This document shows positions 1 to 15,045 of a stretch of DNA of 64,000 nucleotides, piece after piece. Each line of letters starts with the position of its first letter. Position 1 is the first letter of the stretch. The notes beneath the pieces are model-generated. The model made no database searches. It worked only from the letters and a program-made list of their open reading frames with translations, and had not been told where the DNA came from. Made by a program: the position numbers and the translations under genes. This DNA is from Brassica napus (Eukaryota > Streptophyta > Magnoliopsida > Brassicales > Brassicaceae): positions 47,458,681 through 47,522,680 of the forward strand of contig NC_063450.1 in NCBI RefSeq assembly GCF_020379485.1, read 5' to 3'.

Positions 1-36
1 CATTATTTGGTAAAAGAAATATTGAGTATTTCTTAC

Positions 37-1752
<1,716 letters not shown>

Positions 1753-2180
1753 CAAAAGAAATGAGATTCTTCCAAGCAATGGGAAATGTGAAAGAGTAAG
1801 TTGATAATCAAAAATGATTATGCCGAGAGAATATTGTCTCTCCCTCTGAGTGAGTTTGGATGATATATTATGTTTGGCATTGGTGCTATGTACAAGGAGA
1901 AGAGGTAAAAGAAGAATGAAAACTGAAGTCACCACAGAAAGAGTAAGAATATATTTTTGGATAACAATGGAGAAAAAATTAGCTTTTGAGTTTCTGATTT
2001 AACATATATATCCAATCAAAAGATTATTTACCATAAGATGAATGTTTTGAAAGATTATATATTACCAACCAACAGTGCTAAGACATACTCTTTACAGAAA
2101 ATCCTCACAGGAAAGTCTAAACGCCAATCAAAAGCTGCTAAGTTTCAAATAACAAAACATTACATTTAAGCGAAACAAAA
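1753..2180. other. BSK upstream region
   Basis: AT-rich stretch directly upstream of the BSK start codon, presumably holding its promoter and leader. No confident TATA box or other site was picked out. It ends at a Stowaway-like MITE. Confidence 0.4.
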
Positions 2181-2441
2181 TACTCCTGTGTGCGTGTATG
2201 TTTCAAAATACTTGATGTTTTGGATGTATGCACAAGAATTAAGGTATACACTTTTTCCTAAAAAGTAACATTAAAAATATAAACCAAAATTAATTCAGCC
2301 AATCTTTAAAGATAAATATAAAACATCATTGGTCACACACTTTTCAATAAAACTAAGATTAATATAAAAATTCAAAACATCATCTATTTTGAAACATCAA
2401 AAACTTTCCAAAACATCATCTATTTTGAAACGGAGTGAGTA
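2181..2441. mobile_element. Stowaway/mariner-like MITE
   Basis: About 260 bp bounded by inverted ends. The left end reads TACTCCTGTGTGCGTG and then TTTCAAAATACTTGATGTTT. The right end, reverse-complemented, reads TACTCACTCCGTTTCAAAA and then TAGATGATGTTTT. The TA ends and the CTCCGTTTCAAAATA motif fit plant Stowaway-type elements. The right arm holds a second copy of the AACATCATCTATTTTGAAAC motif about 35 bp away. It lies in the 5' flank of the BSK gene. Confidence 0.6.
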
Positions 2442-2683
2442 CCTTAATTTGCATGTACTTAACATAAGCCTTTTTGTCTAACCAGAGAGCTAGTTTGCTT
2501 CTCTAGTTAATTCATTTTATTGCATGCTAGAAGTTGGAAGTAGTGTCTCCTCTATGCTGAGGCATTTTGGTTATTTACCTATGGATATGTAAAGCTAACA
2601 TTCAGCTACTAAAAAAATCTTTCAGAGAAAATAAACTTTCATGTGCTTAAAAATAACATAAGCCTTTTTCACATTATTGAATA

Positions 2684-4449
2684 CTAGGTGATTTTTCCGT
2701 GCTCATGCACGGATATAAATATTTCTAAAATAAATATATTATAATAATTGATTGCTACTTACTTTTAATTATAAATTAATTTATAATTTATATGCATCAT
2801 TTATATTAATAATATTATATTACTTTAATTATACATATGATTTTATATAATCAGTTTTGTTGTTTTTCAGTCAATTTAGTTACCATTTGGGTAAATTGGA
2901 TTGCATCTATGAATTCAACTGTAATATTTTTTATTTTATATATTAAAATATTGATTAATTTCTTATTTGCATTTAGGTGGTTGTTGTCTTAGATATGTAA
3001 ATATATTTTATGAAGATTATGTATAACTTAAAATATATTGTGATTAGAATAAAATAAAAAATAAACTAAAGTGTCTGATTCCAAATTAAATAAATTAATA
3101 TAACAAAACGATAATATTCTGAAGTCTCATGCATATATATAAATTTTGCAAAAGAACTAAATTGTAACAGTTGGTTAATATATTATTTTCATTTTTAATA
3201 TGTTTTAAATTGTCCTATAATTTATATTTATAAAATAAATTACCATTCTTATAAAATTATATATTCTTATCGTAGTTAAATCTATGATTTTAGATATAAA
3301 ATTATATATTCTTTCAAATTCAAAATGAAGTATAATTATTTTTTATTATAATTAAGTCAAATGTGCATGTATTTTCATAATATTTATCAAATTATATGTT
3401 GATAATTTTTTTAAAAAATATTAGAAAATAAAGTGATGATCAATAGGAAGTTACATGCGTAAGTAGCTGATACATTTTTGAAAGCTCATGGATACATATC
3501 AATATTTACAATAATTAAAATATTTTATAAACTATAAATAACTTTATACCTTTGATTTATTGAATGAAAACTAAAATTTATTTTAAATAATCTTAAAAAT
3601 GAGAATTTAGACTGACTTTGGTATTTTGATTATGGTTCTATTAAGTTCCACAAACATCAAAACATAAAATTTAAAATAAAATTTAAAATTAAGAAAAAAA
3701 TAACTTTATAATGATAACATATAATATATCTACCTCATTAAACTATTTTGTAACTATTTGATCAAACGATGTTTATTTAATTTTTTTTAATATCTCTTAA
3801 AAATAAGTAGTAAAAAAATTGTGATTGTATTTAAAAATAATATTATAAGTAAAATATAATTTATCGATATTTTTTGCTGTAATTGAAAGATTTATAGTCA
3901 ACTAAATATATGAAAAATAAATAAAACATTTCAATATTACTAATTATAAACTATTTTTAGACAATTAGACATATATAAGTTTATGTTACTTAATTATTTT
4001 ATGTAATCATCTAAAAAAATATATAGATATATAAAAATATTTTTATTACTTTGAATTTTTTTTGTATTTTTAAAAATTATGTTCTAATAATATTTCTTTT
4101 TCTAAATCTGTGTAAATTTTTTTTAATGAAATCACATTATATAGAAATTTATAATTTTCATCTAAGAAAATACAGATATAAAGAAATTATTTTATTACTT
4201 CAAAATTATATTTTATGTTATTTAAAAATATTTTTTAAATGTAATATTACTATTTTGTGAACTTTCCTTTTTTTATGAAATAATATTATATATACATATA
4301 TTTTCGTTTTTAAATTCTTTTTTTAACTCTATAAATTTTTTTTATTATATGTGTATAATTCATTAAGAGTATCAGTGTAATTAACCATCGTGATAGTTAA
4401 CGTGAAAGCGACACATAGAAAACTGACTTCTTACATAATATTATAGAGA
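2684..4449 (-). mobile_element. Non-autonomous Helitron
   Basis: On the minus strand the element starts TCTCTATAATATTATG just after an A and ends with a GC hairpin (CCGTGC-ATGA-GCACGG), a short spacer and CTAG followed by T. This is the Helitron layout: insertion between A and T, no target duplication, 3' hairpin. The 1.77-kb interior is very AT-rich and no Rep/helicase reading frame is visible. It separates the BSK gene from the 5-phosphatase gene. Confidence 0.8.
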
Positions 4450-4698
4450 TTTGAAATAGACCAGTCCTTGGTAACATTATTATTATTATATGTCAAATGG
4501 TTTTCAGATCAATTTAAGCATTTTCATACAAATTTATTTTAAAAAATAGAAATAGTAGATCATCATAAGGAAATCAAAGAGAATGAACCAACAATTAAAC
4601 AGGTAAAAGTTAGCTTTTATATAGCGAACAAAAATAAAACAAAACCCAAAACAAATATCCTCCATGCAATAAAAATTATGAACATGTTTGCGAGACAC

Positions 4699-7600
4699 TT
4701 AGACTGAGAAAGCAGGTTCAGGATGAACAGCAGAAGCAGCTGCGTTATTAACGTGAAGAGCTCTTTGAAGTTTCCGTTGATCGAAAACTTCAACTCCAAC
4801 GTTGAATATGGAAGTCACAGGCCGATGATCGGACATCCTTATCTCCGATCTCTTATAACACTCTTGTCTTATTCCTTTTCCCAACCATAATATTCTATCA
4901 CACCTGTTAACACATACAAGAATAATTAATAACAAAATTTTCTAAATTTCCCGAACTCTGAGAGCGTACAATTTTTTATGTCACGTACCATGCAGGAGCT
5001 CTCTTCTTCTCTCCTTCTTTCAAGTTTTCTCCCGCGTAACGATCGGAATCAAATTCGTATTTATATGTAGGAGGGAATTTGATCGGTCCTTCTCTCCATC
5101 CATCAAAGACATGTCCTCTTCGTAATTCTCTAATCAACTGTTAAATTACAATTGATATTTGTGTTAATATATATTAACAAAGTAATTAGTATACATACAT
5201 ATACGGGTAACAATTCAAAACCGAACCTGATCACTGTTCTTGAGCTCATCCCATCGTTTCTGCGCGACAAGCTTTCTTACTTCACTGTCTGACATGTTAA
5301 GTCTGTAGTTCAGATCACCAAACCAGAATACCTGACTGTTGTTGAAGAAAAAAAAAACATTTAGTAAAGAGATTTAAAAGTGACTTTTCTTGCGTTTTTG
5401 ATATATTAGAATGATTGCTTACTCGTGACATGGTATGGTTCTCGGTTGATCGGTATCAAGAACCGATGAGAAACGAGTACGACGTATGATTTCATACACG
5501 TCAGCATTCCGGCGCTGCTCAGCACCTTCTTTTTGACCGGAAGTTAAGTGCGAACACACGAAACACATTCTTGATTGATACAACGTCATGCTAATCGATA
5601 CTGATCCCTGCTTGGGAAAGAAGCTAGGGTTAAGGATTTTTTACTTTAATTGATATTACTTGTGAAAGAAGCTAGGGTTAGGGAATTTTTTTAATTACCT
5701 TGTTTCCCATGTAGCCCATCAAGCCAACTCCAACCGGCGAAACTTTCAAATTGTTGACGTGTCTTCTTAACCGCCGTCGGATCCATACGGATACATAGAT
5801 CCCAACCATTTGCTTACTCACTATCCTCACATACTTTTGACAATCTTTCACCTTCCGACACTCCTTCACCAAATCTTCCGACAAGCTATAAGCATTTCTG
5901 ATCTTGTCTCCTTCATCGGAAGACGATTCTCCGTCCAATGAATTATCAGACATAACTTTCACAGCTTCTTCGGCTTCAGACAAGGAGGAGGAGGAAGTAT
6001 TATCATTCTCTTCTTTGATATCATTCCAACTCAGCTTTAGCGTCTCAAAGCTCCTTGACCGTTTCAAGTTTCTTGCGTCAGAAGCAAACCTACTCACTCC
6101 CGTTGGATTCTCCGGTAGCTTAAACCCTAGCATGGCGTTGCTGCTCAACACTCTCCTTAGCTTCCCCTCTGATCCAACAATCTGAGGATTCTCGTCTAAA
6201 GCTCGTTCAGGCCAGTCCATGTCTGGATTCCCTACAGGTTCAAGACTCGGTAAAGCAGTAGCCGCATCGATGAACTCATCTGTAGCTAGGTCTAACGAGC
6301 GGTCAGCAGCCAGATTCTCGACCATGACATCAGCGATAATGGAGTTTGCTTGTTGTGCTAAGACGGGAGACGACGGTGCGCTGTGAGACCTATGAAGAAC
6401 GTTGTTGTTGTTTGGTGATTGATTATAGACTGATTCTTTTTGGGGTTTGTTCAGTGTTCTACGGATTATTGATTCCCATCTCGGAATCGGACCTCTATCT
6501 TCTGCTCCGAAGACGTTTCCGGCGTTTAAGGGTACCACTTCTTGGAACCTGTAACAAGATTTTTTGACGTCAACACCATGGAATATAGATTCATCAAAAC
6601 AGAGGAACATAATACTATATAAATCTGGTCATAATAATATCATAAATTAATAATTATTTGTTTATTAATAATAAAACATTCTATTATTCTTTTTTTCTTC
6701 AAAACAAAATCCATCTCTATGGGTGTGACTGTATGTCCTATCCAGCTATATAATTTGGGTGGGAAAATAAATTACTCTGGTTTCAACTACTTTTACACCA
6801 ATCAGGTGAAAAAATGTTTTTACTATTTTTATTCATTTACGTTGGTTACTGCTCAAAATGTATGTACTTTTATTCCTCATGATTTGTAAAGTGAAAAATG
6901 TTGTAATCTAAGTTTTGTTTTACTTTTCCCTTCATTTTCCATTTTTTTATTTCCACCATTTTACTCCATTAAATACCAATCACACTCTGTTTGTTTGTAA
7001 AATATTTTAATATTATGATGTTTATTAAAGGTCAAATATATTTTCTTTCAAATAATAAAATAAAATAAAATACAAATACAAATATTTAAATTAATAACTA
7101 TGTAAATTAATAAAATATTATAATTAACTTTGTTAATTTATAAAGTTTTTAGTGTTATTTTCTGTACTTACCCAATGATGTAGATATCGGAAGGGTTATC
7201 AGTAGAAAGCCAATCGTCAATATCAAGATCATCGGAGGGACGTTTCCCGGCGACGTTCCATGTAGCAACCGTCACTCTATAAGTCATTTTCAACGAATAC
7301 AAAAACGTTAAAGGAGATATTTCTAACAGGGAAAAATATAAGAAAATTACAAAAGTACCCTTACCTGATTTCCTTTGTGTTTATGTATTGGACTCTCAAA
7401 GTCTCCGATTTGCCTCGCCGGTGTTTTCTCTGGTAACCCCTCACACCACCGTCTGAAAATATTATAATAAAATCCCAAATATATTATAACTCCTCTGTAT
7501 TTATATATTTATTATTCAGTTACTTGAAAGAAAATCAGAATCTTTACCTGAAATTTTGTTGCCGTGATCAGCTTGGCGGCCGCCATGGCTATCTTCATCA

Positions 7601-8017
7601 GCTACGCAGCAGGCATTAGATACGTTTTTGACCGAACATACTGTAAAAGGGACCCATAAAATCATATTGATAAAGATAAAAAACTATAGACAAAGTTTGA
7701 TCAAACTTAAAAGAGAGGACAATTCTTGAGAATAATAGTCATACTTACCGTCATCTTCGCTCTCATTCTCTGTATCTACTTCGTCTTCGCTAAAGTCGTA
7801 GACCTTCGGCTTTATGTTCAGCCATTTATTCATAACAATCGAAGGCCAAAACCTCTGCTTTACGTCAAACAAACCAAAAAAAAAACAGAATTTTTATGAA
7901 TAAACAATAAATAAATAAATGAAAACAGAGAAGAGCGTTTAAGCAAAAAAAAAAAACAGAGAAGAGCAAGCAAGCAAGACATCGTACTTCAGGGCGTTTC
8001 CCGCGTCTTGTTTTCAT
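4699..8017 (-). CDS. IP5P2: Type I inositol polyphosphate 5-phosphatase 2
   Basis: Ten exons: 8017-7988, 7854-7749, 7640-7548, 7452-7365, 7276-7172, 6548-5699, 5607-5423, 5335-5227, 5137-4989 and 4903-4699. They give 639 codons plus TAA with no breaks, close to the Arabidopsis At4g18010 protein (about 646 residues). The start is [10 protein letters not shown]. The catalytic domain opens near residue 107 ([13 protein letters not shown]) and continues with [20 protein letters not shown]. It is then interrupted by a long Ser/Glu-rich insert of about 200 residues, typical of plant type I enzymes, and resumes with [21 protein letters not shown] (about 488-497), PAWCDRILW (about 570-578) and SDHRPV (about 596-601). 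All signature motifs of Mg-dependent inositol 5-phosphatases are present. The family removes the 5-phosphate from Ins(1,4,5)P3 and Ins(1,3,4,5)P4, damping calcium and ABA signalling. The first exon has only ten codons. Confidence 0.95.
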
Positions 8018-10532
8018 CTTCTCCGATGAGACAAATATTTGATATAATATTTTCTCTTTGGGGGAGTTTCGAGGAGAATATGAACAGAAGGGATGTCGGA
8101 GTTATGATATTTATAACAGTGACAGAGCGAGCTTCAAGAAGACTACACAGGAACAAGAACAAAGAAGAAAGATCCAAAATAAAAAGTGGCAGTCAGGCAA
8201 GAAGACGTGTGGAGGAATTTATAAGAAAAATAAAATTAAAAAGGTGTAATGATGGAAATTCTCTCATATTATGTCTGGGGTTCGTTCGAAGAAAAAGCTA
8301 TAAATCTATGGCTGTTATTTAACAGCCTTCACGAACCAAACTCCAACTTGCAAGTCGCTTTTTAATAATATAGTTTTTAGATTAATTTGGGGAAGACATG
8401 TTATAAAAAAAGTATAAAGACTATCTGATTTATTTCTCTGTTTTTTTTTACTCTCTCACGTGTTTCTTCCGGTTTTGGATTATTTGAACCAAATCGGTTA
8501 TTTCGATTAGGTTTACTAGTTAGTGTACCGGATACTTCTCTTATAAACAACCTAATCTTTGATTATCTTTTTCTTCATTTTTGGGAACAATTTTTTTTTC
8601 ATTCCTATGATATTTTTGGAGATATAATGATTGTTTACTGGAGTAAACTGAACCAATATCATTTATAGCTTTTTAAATCAAATACTAGTCAGATATCATA
8701 TAAACCAACATCAGCTATTCAGCATATAATAAAGAACCGTTTGCTCAAAATTAAAAAGAAAGAAAGAAACCGGCTAGATTCTTTTTCTTTTGTTTTATTG
8801 GGCTAGTTAACTCTTTTTCTTTTTTGCAAATTAAAGATATGTTTGTCTTAAAACGTACACGGAAGCAAAACAAAAATTTTGCCAACTGGAATCATTTCCC
8901 GAATCATTTTCACTTTAGTCACTGTTTTTCTCAAACAAAAAACTACAAACATACAAACCAAAAACCAACCGAAATCCGGTTCAGCAATACTACTAGGATA
9001 ATATTTTATAGACGTTCTTTTTAGTGATTTAAAAAAGTCAAAATGTCAATTTCTTAGGAGAAACGAATAGTTTTTCAATACGAGTCTAGCTCCAGCTAAG
9101 ATGTTCAGCCATACAATCGGCCAGATTGATTATTTATCTGACTAGTATTTGATTAAAAAATATTATATAAATTACAATTGACAATGAACTGGAACGATAA
9201 AAACAACGAAAACAAGAACAGGCGCATTATTCACGCTTTTATAAATATTATTTTCTATATCTTTTTAATATTACCTTATGTTTCATTTTCAGAAATTTGA
9301 ATAGTGTTTTCAATTTCTGAAACAGATGAATTTGATGGATATCGACTCTGCAGAAACAAACCATTATTTCAATTAAAAAAAGGGAAATATCCAAGTCTGA
9401 TATATGGATATATAGTCCAAATACACTGAAATGTTAATGTCCGACAGCGGATTTAGTTCATTTTGTCATAAACTATATTATATAGTTTAGTTTCAAGCCA
9501 TAAAAATGCAAAATTCAAACGACCAATTTATAAAAAAAAACTAAATAAATCTAAAAAAAATTACTGGTAGGTGACATAAAGAGCCTAAAAGAACATATAG
9601 ATAGAATCCGCCGGGATTGAGAGAGTACCAACTAACAGACAGGTTTTTATACTAATTCTCAAAGCGTAAGTAGTACTGACCGGTCTCGTCATTGAGTAGT
9701 TGTTGCAGCCATAAATAACATTACGAGCCAAGGAGAACTGTGATCTCTTCTTATCGCTTCCACACTATTTTGCAAGTGAGAGTAATGCGACTTGTACAAA
9801 ATAGCATTATGAGCATGAATGAATGGGTACATAAGTATGACATGGTTAGGTTGTGTGTTTGCCATCGATATGGAAGAACCAAAATTAAGGGTAAATTGTT
9901 AAAACATAAATTCAGATTTAAAACTTACTCTTTTTTATCTACAGTAGCGATTAGAGAAGAGTTCAGATTTTGGAGATCTGTTTCTATCACCGAAATATCG
10001 AAGAGGCTAAGCAAATCAACAAAACACAAAAACAGTCACTCTAATTAGATAAAGTTTATATGAAACAAATTGATGCCAATGCAATGCAACTTGTGGATAG
10101 CGGACGTAACAAGAGTCATTTGAAGGTTTGGCTGAACTAATTAATCTAATCAATCACTAAAAACTAGCGTCACTCAATTAAATTAGTTTTAGTTAATCAA
10201 ATTGGCTCTATTTAAGTAATTGATCGATGGACCTTAAAACAAAAAACGGAAGACGACGGTCGACCATCAAATAGGTAACGGGGTATTTTACTAGAATAAG
10301 TTCAGTGGGAAATAAAAATGTTTTAATTAATCAACAACGAGAGCGACGGGATAACTAATACATAATTAGATAGATTAATCCGTAATGTAACTGCTGTCAA
10401 AGAACGTTTGTCAAAAGAGTGGGATTATAAAAATCTAACTTTTAAACAAAGAAACAAAATTATAAATATAATTTATTTCAAACTGAACAAGTCTGTTAAT
10501 CGAAGATTGTTCAAAATGTGGGAATTCTAACA
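8018..10532. other. IP5P2 upstream and AT-rich intergenic
   Basis: The proximal part must hold the 5-phosphatase promoter. No gene is visible; open frames of 60-100 codons here have no recognisable similarity and biased composition. No element termini were identified. Confidence 0.4.
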
Positions 10533-11555
10533 TCCCTATATATTATTTGTGAAACATTACAACTTCTTTTTGTAATCACATGTCATCACTAGGATGATTC
10601 TTAGAATTACTAGAAAGATAGGTTGGTCCATGTAATTATATAATAAACTTTTTATTAAATTAACCATAAATTCATTATTAATGTCATTTATTATTTCCTT
10701 AAATAAAGATTACGGAATTGCCTAATGTGGGTAAAATATATATGACAATTAATAATTTTGAATAATAAAGATCTGATAAAAAAATGTATCTTCTATCAAA
10801 TTTGTTTAATTTAAAACTTTATAAAAACAAAATAACCATATTATAAAAATTTAGATTTTTCTGTATATTTTATATTTTGAATTTTAAAAAATGACTATAA
10901 ATTACTAAAACTGTTAAAAGTCCCACATTCAAATTTTGCGATCCATGGTTTAAAATTTTTGTTATGACAAAATACAAATGATTACAAAATCATATAAGTA
11001 AAAGTCTAATTTAATTAATCATTAAGATTTAAAATATATATGTATACATATATCATTCTAAATTAAACTATAAACCATATTGAATAAATAAATATTTTAG
11101 TTTCAAAATTTACTTTGAATAATTTTTTTTGATAAAAGTTTTGAACTAACATTGATAAAATTTTTTAAATTATCAATTACTAAAATTATTAATCCCATAA
11201 TGAAAATTTTGTTATCAGTAATTTAAAGTTGTTGCTATTAAAGATACACATGATCAAAAAAGCATATGAGTAAAAAACATCATTTAAAAAAAATAGACAT
11301 TAATATTAAAAATATACTATGTATGTTAATATCATTTAAATTTAATTACATATCCTATCAAATTTTTTAAAAAAATTGTTTGGATTAATAAAATTGATTT
11401 ATACGTTCGCACCAATTTAATTATATATGTAATAGTTACTGATTTTTAATTATTTAATATATATTTATTATTTCATAGTATGTAAGAACATATAATATAT
11501 AAAATAATTTATATATATAATTTATATTCCGCGCAAGGTGCGGATCTTAATGTAG
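10533..11555 (+). mobile_element. Non-autonomous Helitron, family A copy 1
   Basis: Starts TCCCTATATATTATTTGTG after an A and ends with an imperfect hairpin CCGCGCAAGGTGCGG, then a decayed terminal GTAG (CTAG expected) before T. It is about 1.02 kb, AT-rich and non-coding. The reverse complement of the whole element recurs at 49975-51010, including internal landmarks such as GATGATTCTTAGAATTA and GTTCGCACCAATTTAATT. Confidence 0.8.
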
Positions 11556-12321
11556 TGATAATATATTTGAATCAATTAATATATTTTAATTTACCAAATC
11601 CAACACAAAAATTAGATACTATTGGTACATTTGGACCACATACCTGTAAATATAAGGAAACATTTGCCCTAATTTGTATTATGACTAACTTGAAACTAAT
11701 TGAGTGTTATTAAAAATTGAAATTTAATTATGCCGTATAAAGTTTTTTGAGTAACGTGTGGACGAAAAAGGTGAAAATGTTTTAGAACGACGTCAATGCC
11801 ATTTGCTTTTATCAGCGAGCTAAGAGGATATCAACACCCAAATTATACGAATAATCCACTTGTATTTTGTACTCCATTACTTTATTCTATACAGTTCTAA
11901 ATGAAGTCTCTTAGACGACAAAAAAACCCCCCAATTTAATTCGCCAAGTTCATTCGTGAATATTCTAAACATAATCTATATGCAGTATAATCCATTGATA
12001 GAGCTCGTTATTTTGAATAAGTTATTTCAATTTAAAATAAATTTATATAACCGACAAAAGTCCATAAGAAATACTAGTCATATACTCTTTCTTAGAAGTT
12101 TTTTTAGTTAATATTTATGTAATCAAATATTTATAATTTATTATGAGGAATGAGTTAGATAACACAATTTTACAAGAGGTTATTATGTTGTAAGATTTTA
12201 CCAAAAAAAGCGTTGTAAGTAAACACTAAAAAAGATCCAGTTGAAACACACAGTAATAAAGGGACCCAGTAATAAATGGTAATATTACAAGATTTTATTG
12301 AAATTGGTCACATCAAACTCC
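11556..12321. other. AT-rich intergenic, nothing recognised
   Basis: No gene-like frame, hairpin terminus or repeat boundary was recognised. Confidence 0.3.
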
Positions 12322-12324
12322 TTA

Positions 12325-12438
12325 GACCATGATTAACCCGGGATTCATCTTATAGTGGAATTTTTAGCGGAAGTTAAGAAACAATTTCTTAAATTCCGCT
12401 AAGAACCCCATCCTAAGAACCCCGGATTAATCATGCTC
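12325..12438. mobile_element. Harbinger/Tourist-like MITE 1
   Basis: A 114-bp foldback with terminal inverted repeats GACCATGATTAACCCGGG and GAGCATGATTAATCCGGG (reverse-complemented right end), flanked by TTA on both sides (12322-12324 and 12439-12441). The middle is also self-complementary around TTAAGAAACAATTTCTTAA. Confidence 0.7.
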
Positions 12439-12441
12439 TTA

Positions 12442-12910
12442 GACCATCATTAACCCTAGTCTCTTAACTGGGGTTCTTAACTTCGGCTAAGAGACGGTTC
12501 TTAACTTTTCTTAGATTTTAATTAAGAAAAATTAAGAACCGTCTCTTAAATAAGAAATATAAGAGCATCTTTAACCTAAGAGCCTATTAGGGGTTTTTAT
12601 GTTTTTATTTTTTTCTTCATTTTTGTCTGATTTAAAAAAAAAAAAATTAACCAATCGCGGGCCACCACGTGTTAGTGGGGTCCGCGAACAGTACAAGAAC
12701 TACACCAAATGCGCCTCTTGTAGAAGAGGAGGAAGGGGTGGGTTTTAGTTTTTTTGTGGGGCCCACACCCCTTAAGAACCGCTTAAAAACCAGGGTTAAA
12801 GGTGCTCTAAGGTCACTAAGTCAAAAAATGTAAAAAAATTAAAAAAAACAAAAAAATTGTCAAATCATGAGTTAAGAACCCCGGTTAAGAGACCAGGGTT
12901 AATGATGCCA
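12442..12910. mobile_element. Harbinger/Tourist-like MITE 2, interrupted by MITE 3
   Basis: Ends GACCATCATTAACCCTAG and, reverse-complemented, TGGCATCATTAACCCTGG, with TTA at 12439-12441 and 12911-12913. It uses the same TTA that borders MITE 1, so the two elements abut with one shared target site. Inside, GAGACGGTTCTTAA and its complement TTAAGAACCGTCTC make an internal hairpin. A 245-bp MITE sits inside this element. Confidence 0.7.
12563..12807. mobile_element. MITE 3 nested in MITE 2
   Basis: A 245-bp element with inverted ends GAGCATCTTTAACC and GAGCACCTTTAACCC (reverse-complemented) and TAA duplications at 12560-12562 and 12808-12810. It inserted into MITE 2 and is therefore younger. 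The interior is non-coding. Confidence 0.75.
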
Positions 12911-12913
12911 TTA

Positions 12914-13444
12914 GAGTGGAATCCTTGTTTGACTAAGTTTGTTCGACTAAGTGCTAAAGTGAATAGATTAGGAATAAATCATGTCGGAAATCTTTGTTTA
13001 TATTAGAGAAAAATTAGGATCGAGAAAGAGGTTACAAATATGAGGAAAGTTCGATTATCGTGAATTGAGTTCGCTATACAATGAATACCGAGGTCACTAG
13101 TTTATCTCTCTAAAATCTTTCTGTAGGAGCTTTCGGGAGAAAATTTGATCTTTCTTTTGTTGACTATCCCTCCTTTTATAGGCAAAGGGTGCTTCGAATA
13201 TAACAAAAAACAACTTGTCATCCTTAGGATGAGGTCATATATTCGACCATGTTAGGTAATGTCACATATTATCTACAACACGGATGCAGCTTGACTCGTC
13301 CCGAGATATTGAATATTGGTCAAACTATATCATCCGTACTTGTTGATCGATCATGCACGTTTCCTTTCGAGTATGGGTTCGAGTTCTGTCGTTTTCCTTG
13401 TTAGATTTTGTTTTTTTGGGTCAGGCCTTTCTCGTCTTATGTCG
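12914..13444. other. Unclassified repeat-like intergenic
   Basis: More GC-rich than its surroundings and without coding frames. Its right edge is continuous in sense with 14257-14878 across the retroposon at 13458-14243, so both flanks formed one stretch before that insertion. Class not determined. Confidence 0.35.
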
Positions 13445-13457
13445 GACCTTCGAATTT

Positions 13458-14243
13458 TTTTTTTAACGCTTTGTTTATTGATAATGATTTGCATCTATTG
13501 CATCGCAGAAGAACAATACATAATGAGAAACTAATGGTCTTTTGGACCCAAAACTAACAAAGACAACATCAATGATGTCAGATTAGCAATAACAAACTGA
13601 TCTTGTTTCGAAATAAGATAAATTAGGTGTTCCCGTTCCAGCAGTAGCAGACGGACTTCTAATACCTTTAACAAAAATAAGAACATAATTCTCATAGTGT
13701 AGATAAGTCTTCTTCTTCAATTGCCCTTGTCTATTTTGTTCCGAGTTAGCTTCAGTTAAGCTACCGCTGAACAAATTTGAACCGCAAAGTACAAACCAAA
13801 TAGATAGTCGATCACATCCATTAACACCACGTTTAAAACATATGTCCGTAAAGACTATTGAAACGTGATATCAACTACTCTCTGCCACTCAACACGTCCC
13901 TACCATAGAACACAATATAATGAATAAAAACCTATGACCACCACTATCCACCACGCACCACCACACCACTCGGAAAACACTGCATCCGGAAACAGAGCCA
14001 TGTGCCTGAGAAAAGGAGGACGCTGTCTTTGCACGCCGCCAAACCACAGAAAAACCACGAGATTTAACCCAAAAATCTCACAAATCTGACGTAGGACAAC
14101 CAAAAAGAGAACAAAGACGATAAGGAGAAGCGAGGGAACACTTCCGACCACCGCGAGAGGATGAGGTGGCCGGAGCCAAACGAAGTTGACAGCTAACGAC
14201 GAAAACCCTAGGAGCTTTTAACCTACTCTCTTGGTTTAGTAAA
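13458..14243 (-). mobile_element. Poly(A) retroposon, copy 1
   Basis: Bounded by a 13-bp target duplication, GACCTTCGAATTT at 13445-13457 and GACCTTCGGATTT at 14244-14256 (one mismatch). A T-tract at the left edge is the poly(A) tail of a minus-strand element. The interior is about 786 bp, with GC-rich 5' material on the minus strand and no long conserved frame. It resembles the other three retroposons (16923-17703, 20783-22087, 55027-56396) in layout. It may be a Sadhu-like or LINE-dependent non-autonomous retroposon (inference). Confidence 0.65.
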
Positions 14244-14256
14244 GACCTTCGGATTT

Positions 14257-14878
14257 ATTGGATCTTTTTAGAGCTGCGCAGTGATAGGGTGCGAATCCCA
14301 CCACTAGTTGCAATAAAGATTTTGGCAATACCACTTTTTGTTTTCATAATTCATTTGCAGGTAAGTCTAAGTCTTATCTTTGTTTTAAGAAACCATTTGG
14401 ATTCTGAAATCAACATATATATTAACCTACAATCTTGAATTTCATAGATCAAAAGTTAAAGATTTGTTCTGAATATAATAAGTTGAACAACTTAGCTAGC
14501 TCCATCTATAAATTATGTTATAGTCAAGATTTGTTCGGGTCCATGACTCCTCTACCGATGGTGGAAGCGTTGTTTATGGTTCTCTTCGGTCCGGTCTCGG
14601 CAAAGCTGCATGGATGGGATATCAATCTATTGGAGTAGCGTTTTCGGGTAAGCCGCATTCTACCGAGTGTGGTCTCATGGTATATCAAAGGTATCCGGCC
14701 CATTTGGCAATGTTGTTCTCGGCCAAGCTTGTCCTTCCGTTAAATTAGGCTAGTTTATCTTGTATTGTTGTAGTGGTCATTGGAGCTTCGGGTGTCGTTT
14801 GTGCTTAGATTTTCGGTCTTATCCGCTACTAGTTATCTTTGTAACTTTGGTATAAAATTTAACTTTACACCAACAAAA
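14257..14878 (+). repeat. Probable retroposon 3' part with poly(A) tail
   Basis: Sequence continuing from 13444 and ending in TTTACACCAAC followed by a nine-A tract near 14870-14878. This looks like the tail of a plus-strand non-LTR retroposon. The 5' limit and target duplication were not found. Confidence 0.4.
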
Positions 14879-15045
14879 AAAAACATTGATGAATGTACAA
14901 AACAACAATAATAAAAAAATCACTAATTTAGTTTGTAAGACTCTAGTTTTAGTTAATTCAGACCCCACTGGCGTTTTATTTATATAATAGTAATTGTTAG
15001 GGCTTTAAGAAATTACTCAATTAGACGCTAATTATAATTGTGGAA

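Noticed and set aside
6549..6610. A 310-codon open frame starting [10 protein letters not shown] upstream of the large 5-phosphatase exon
   Set aside because: The first 21 codons are read-through of the intron; a CAG acceptor at 6550-6549 joins FQEVVP in phase to the previous exon. The tail after MGYMGNK is likewise intron.
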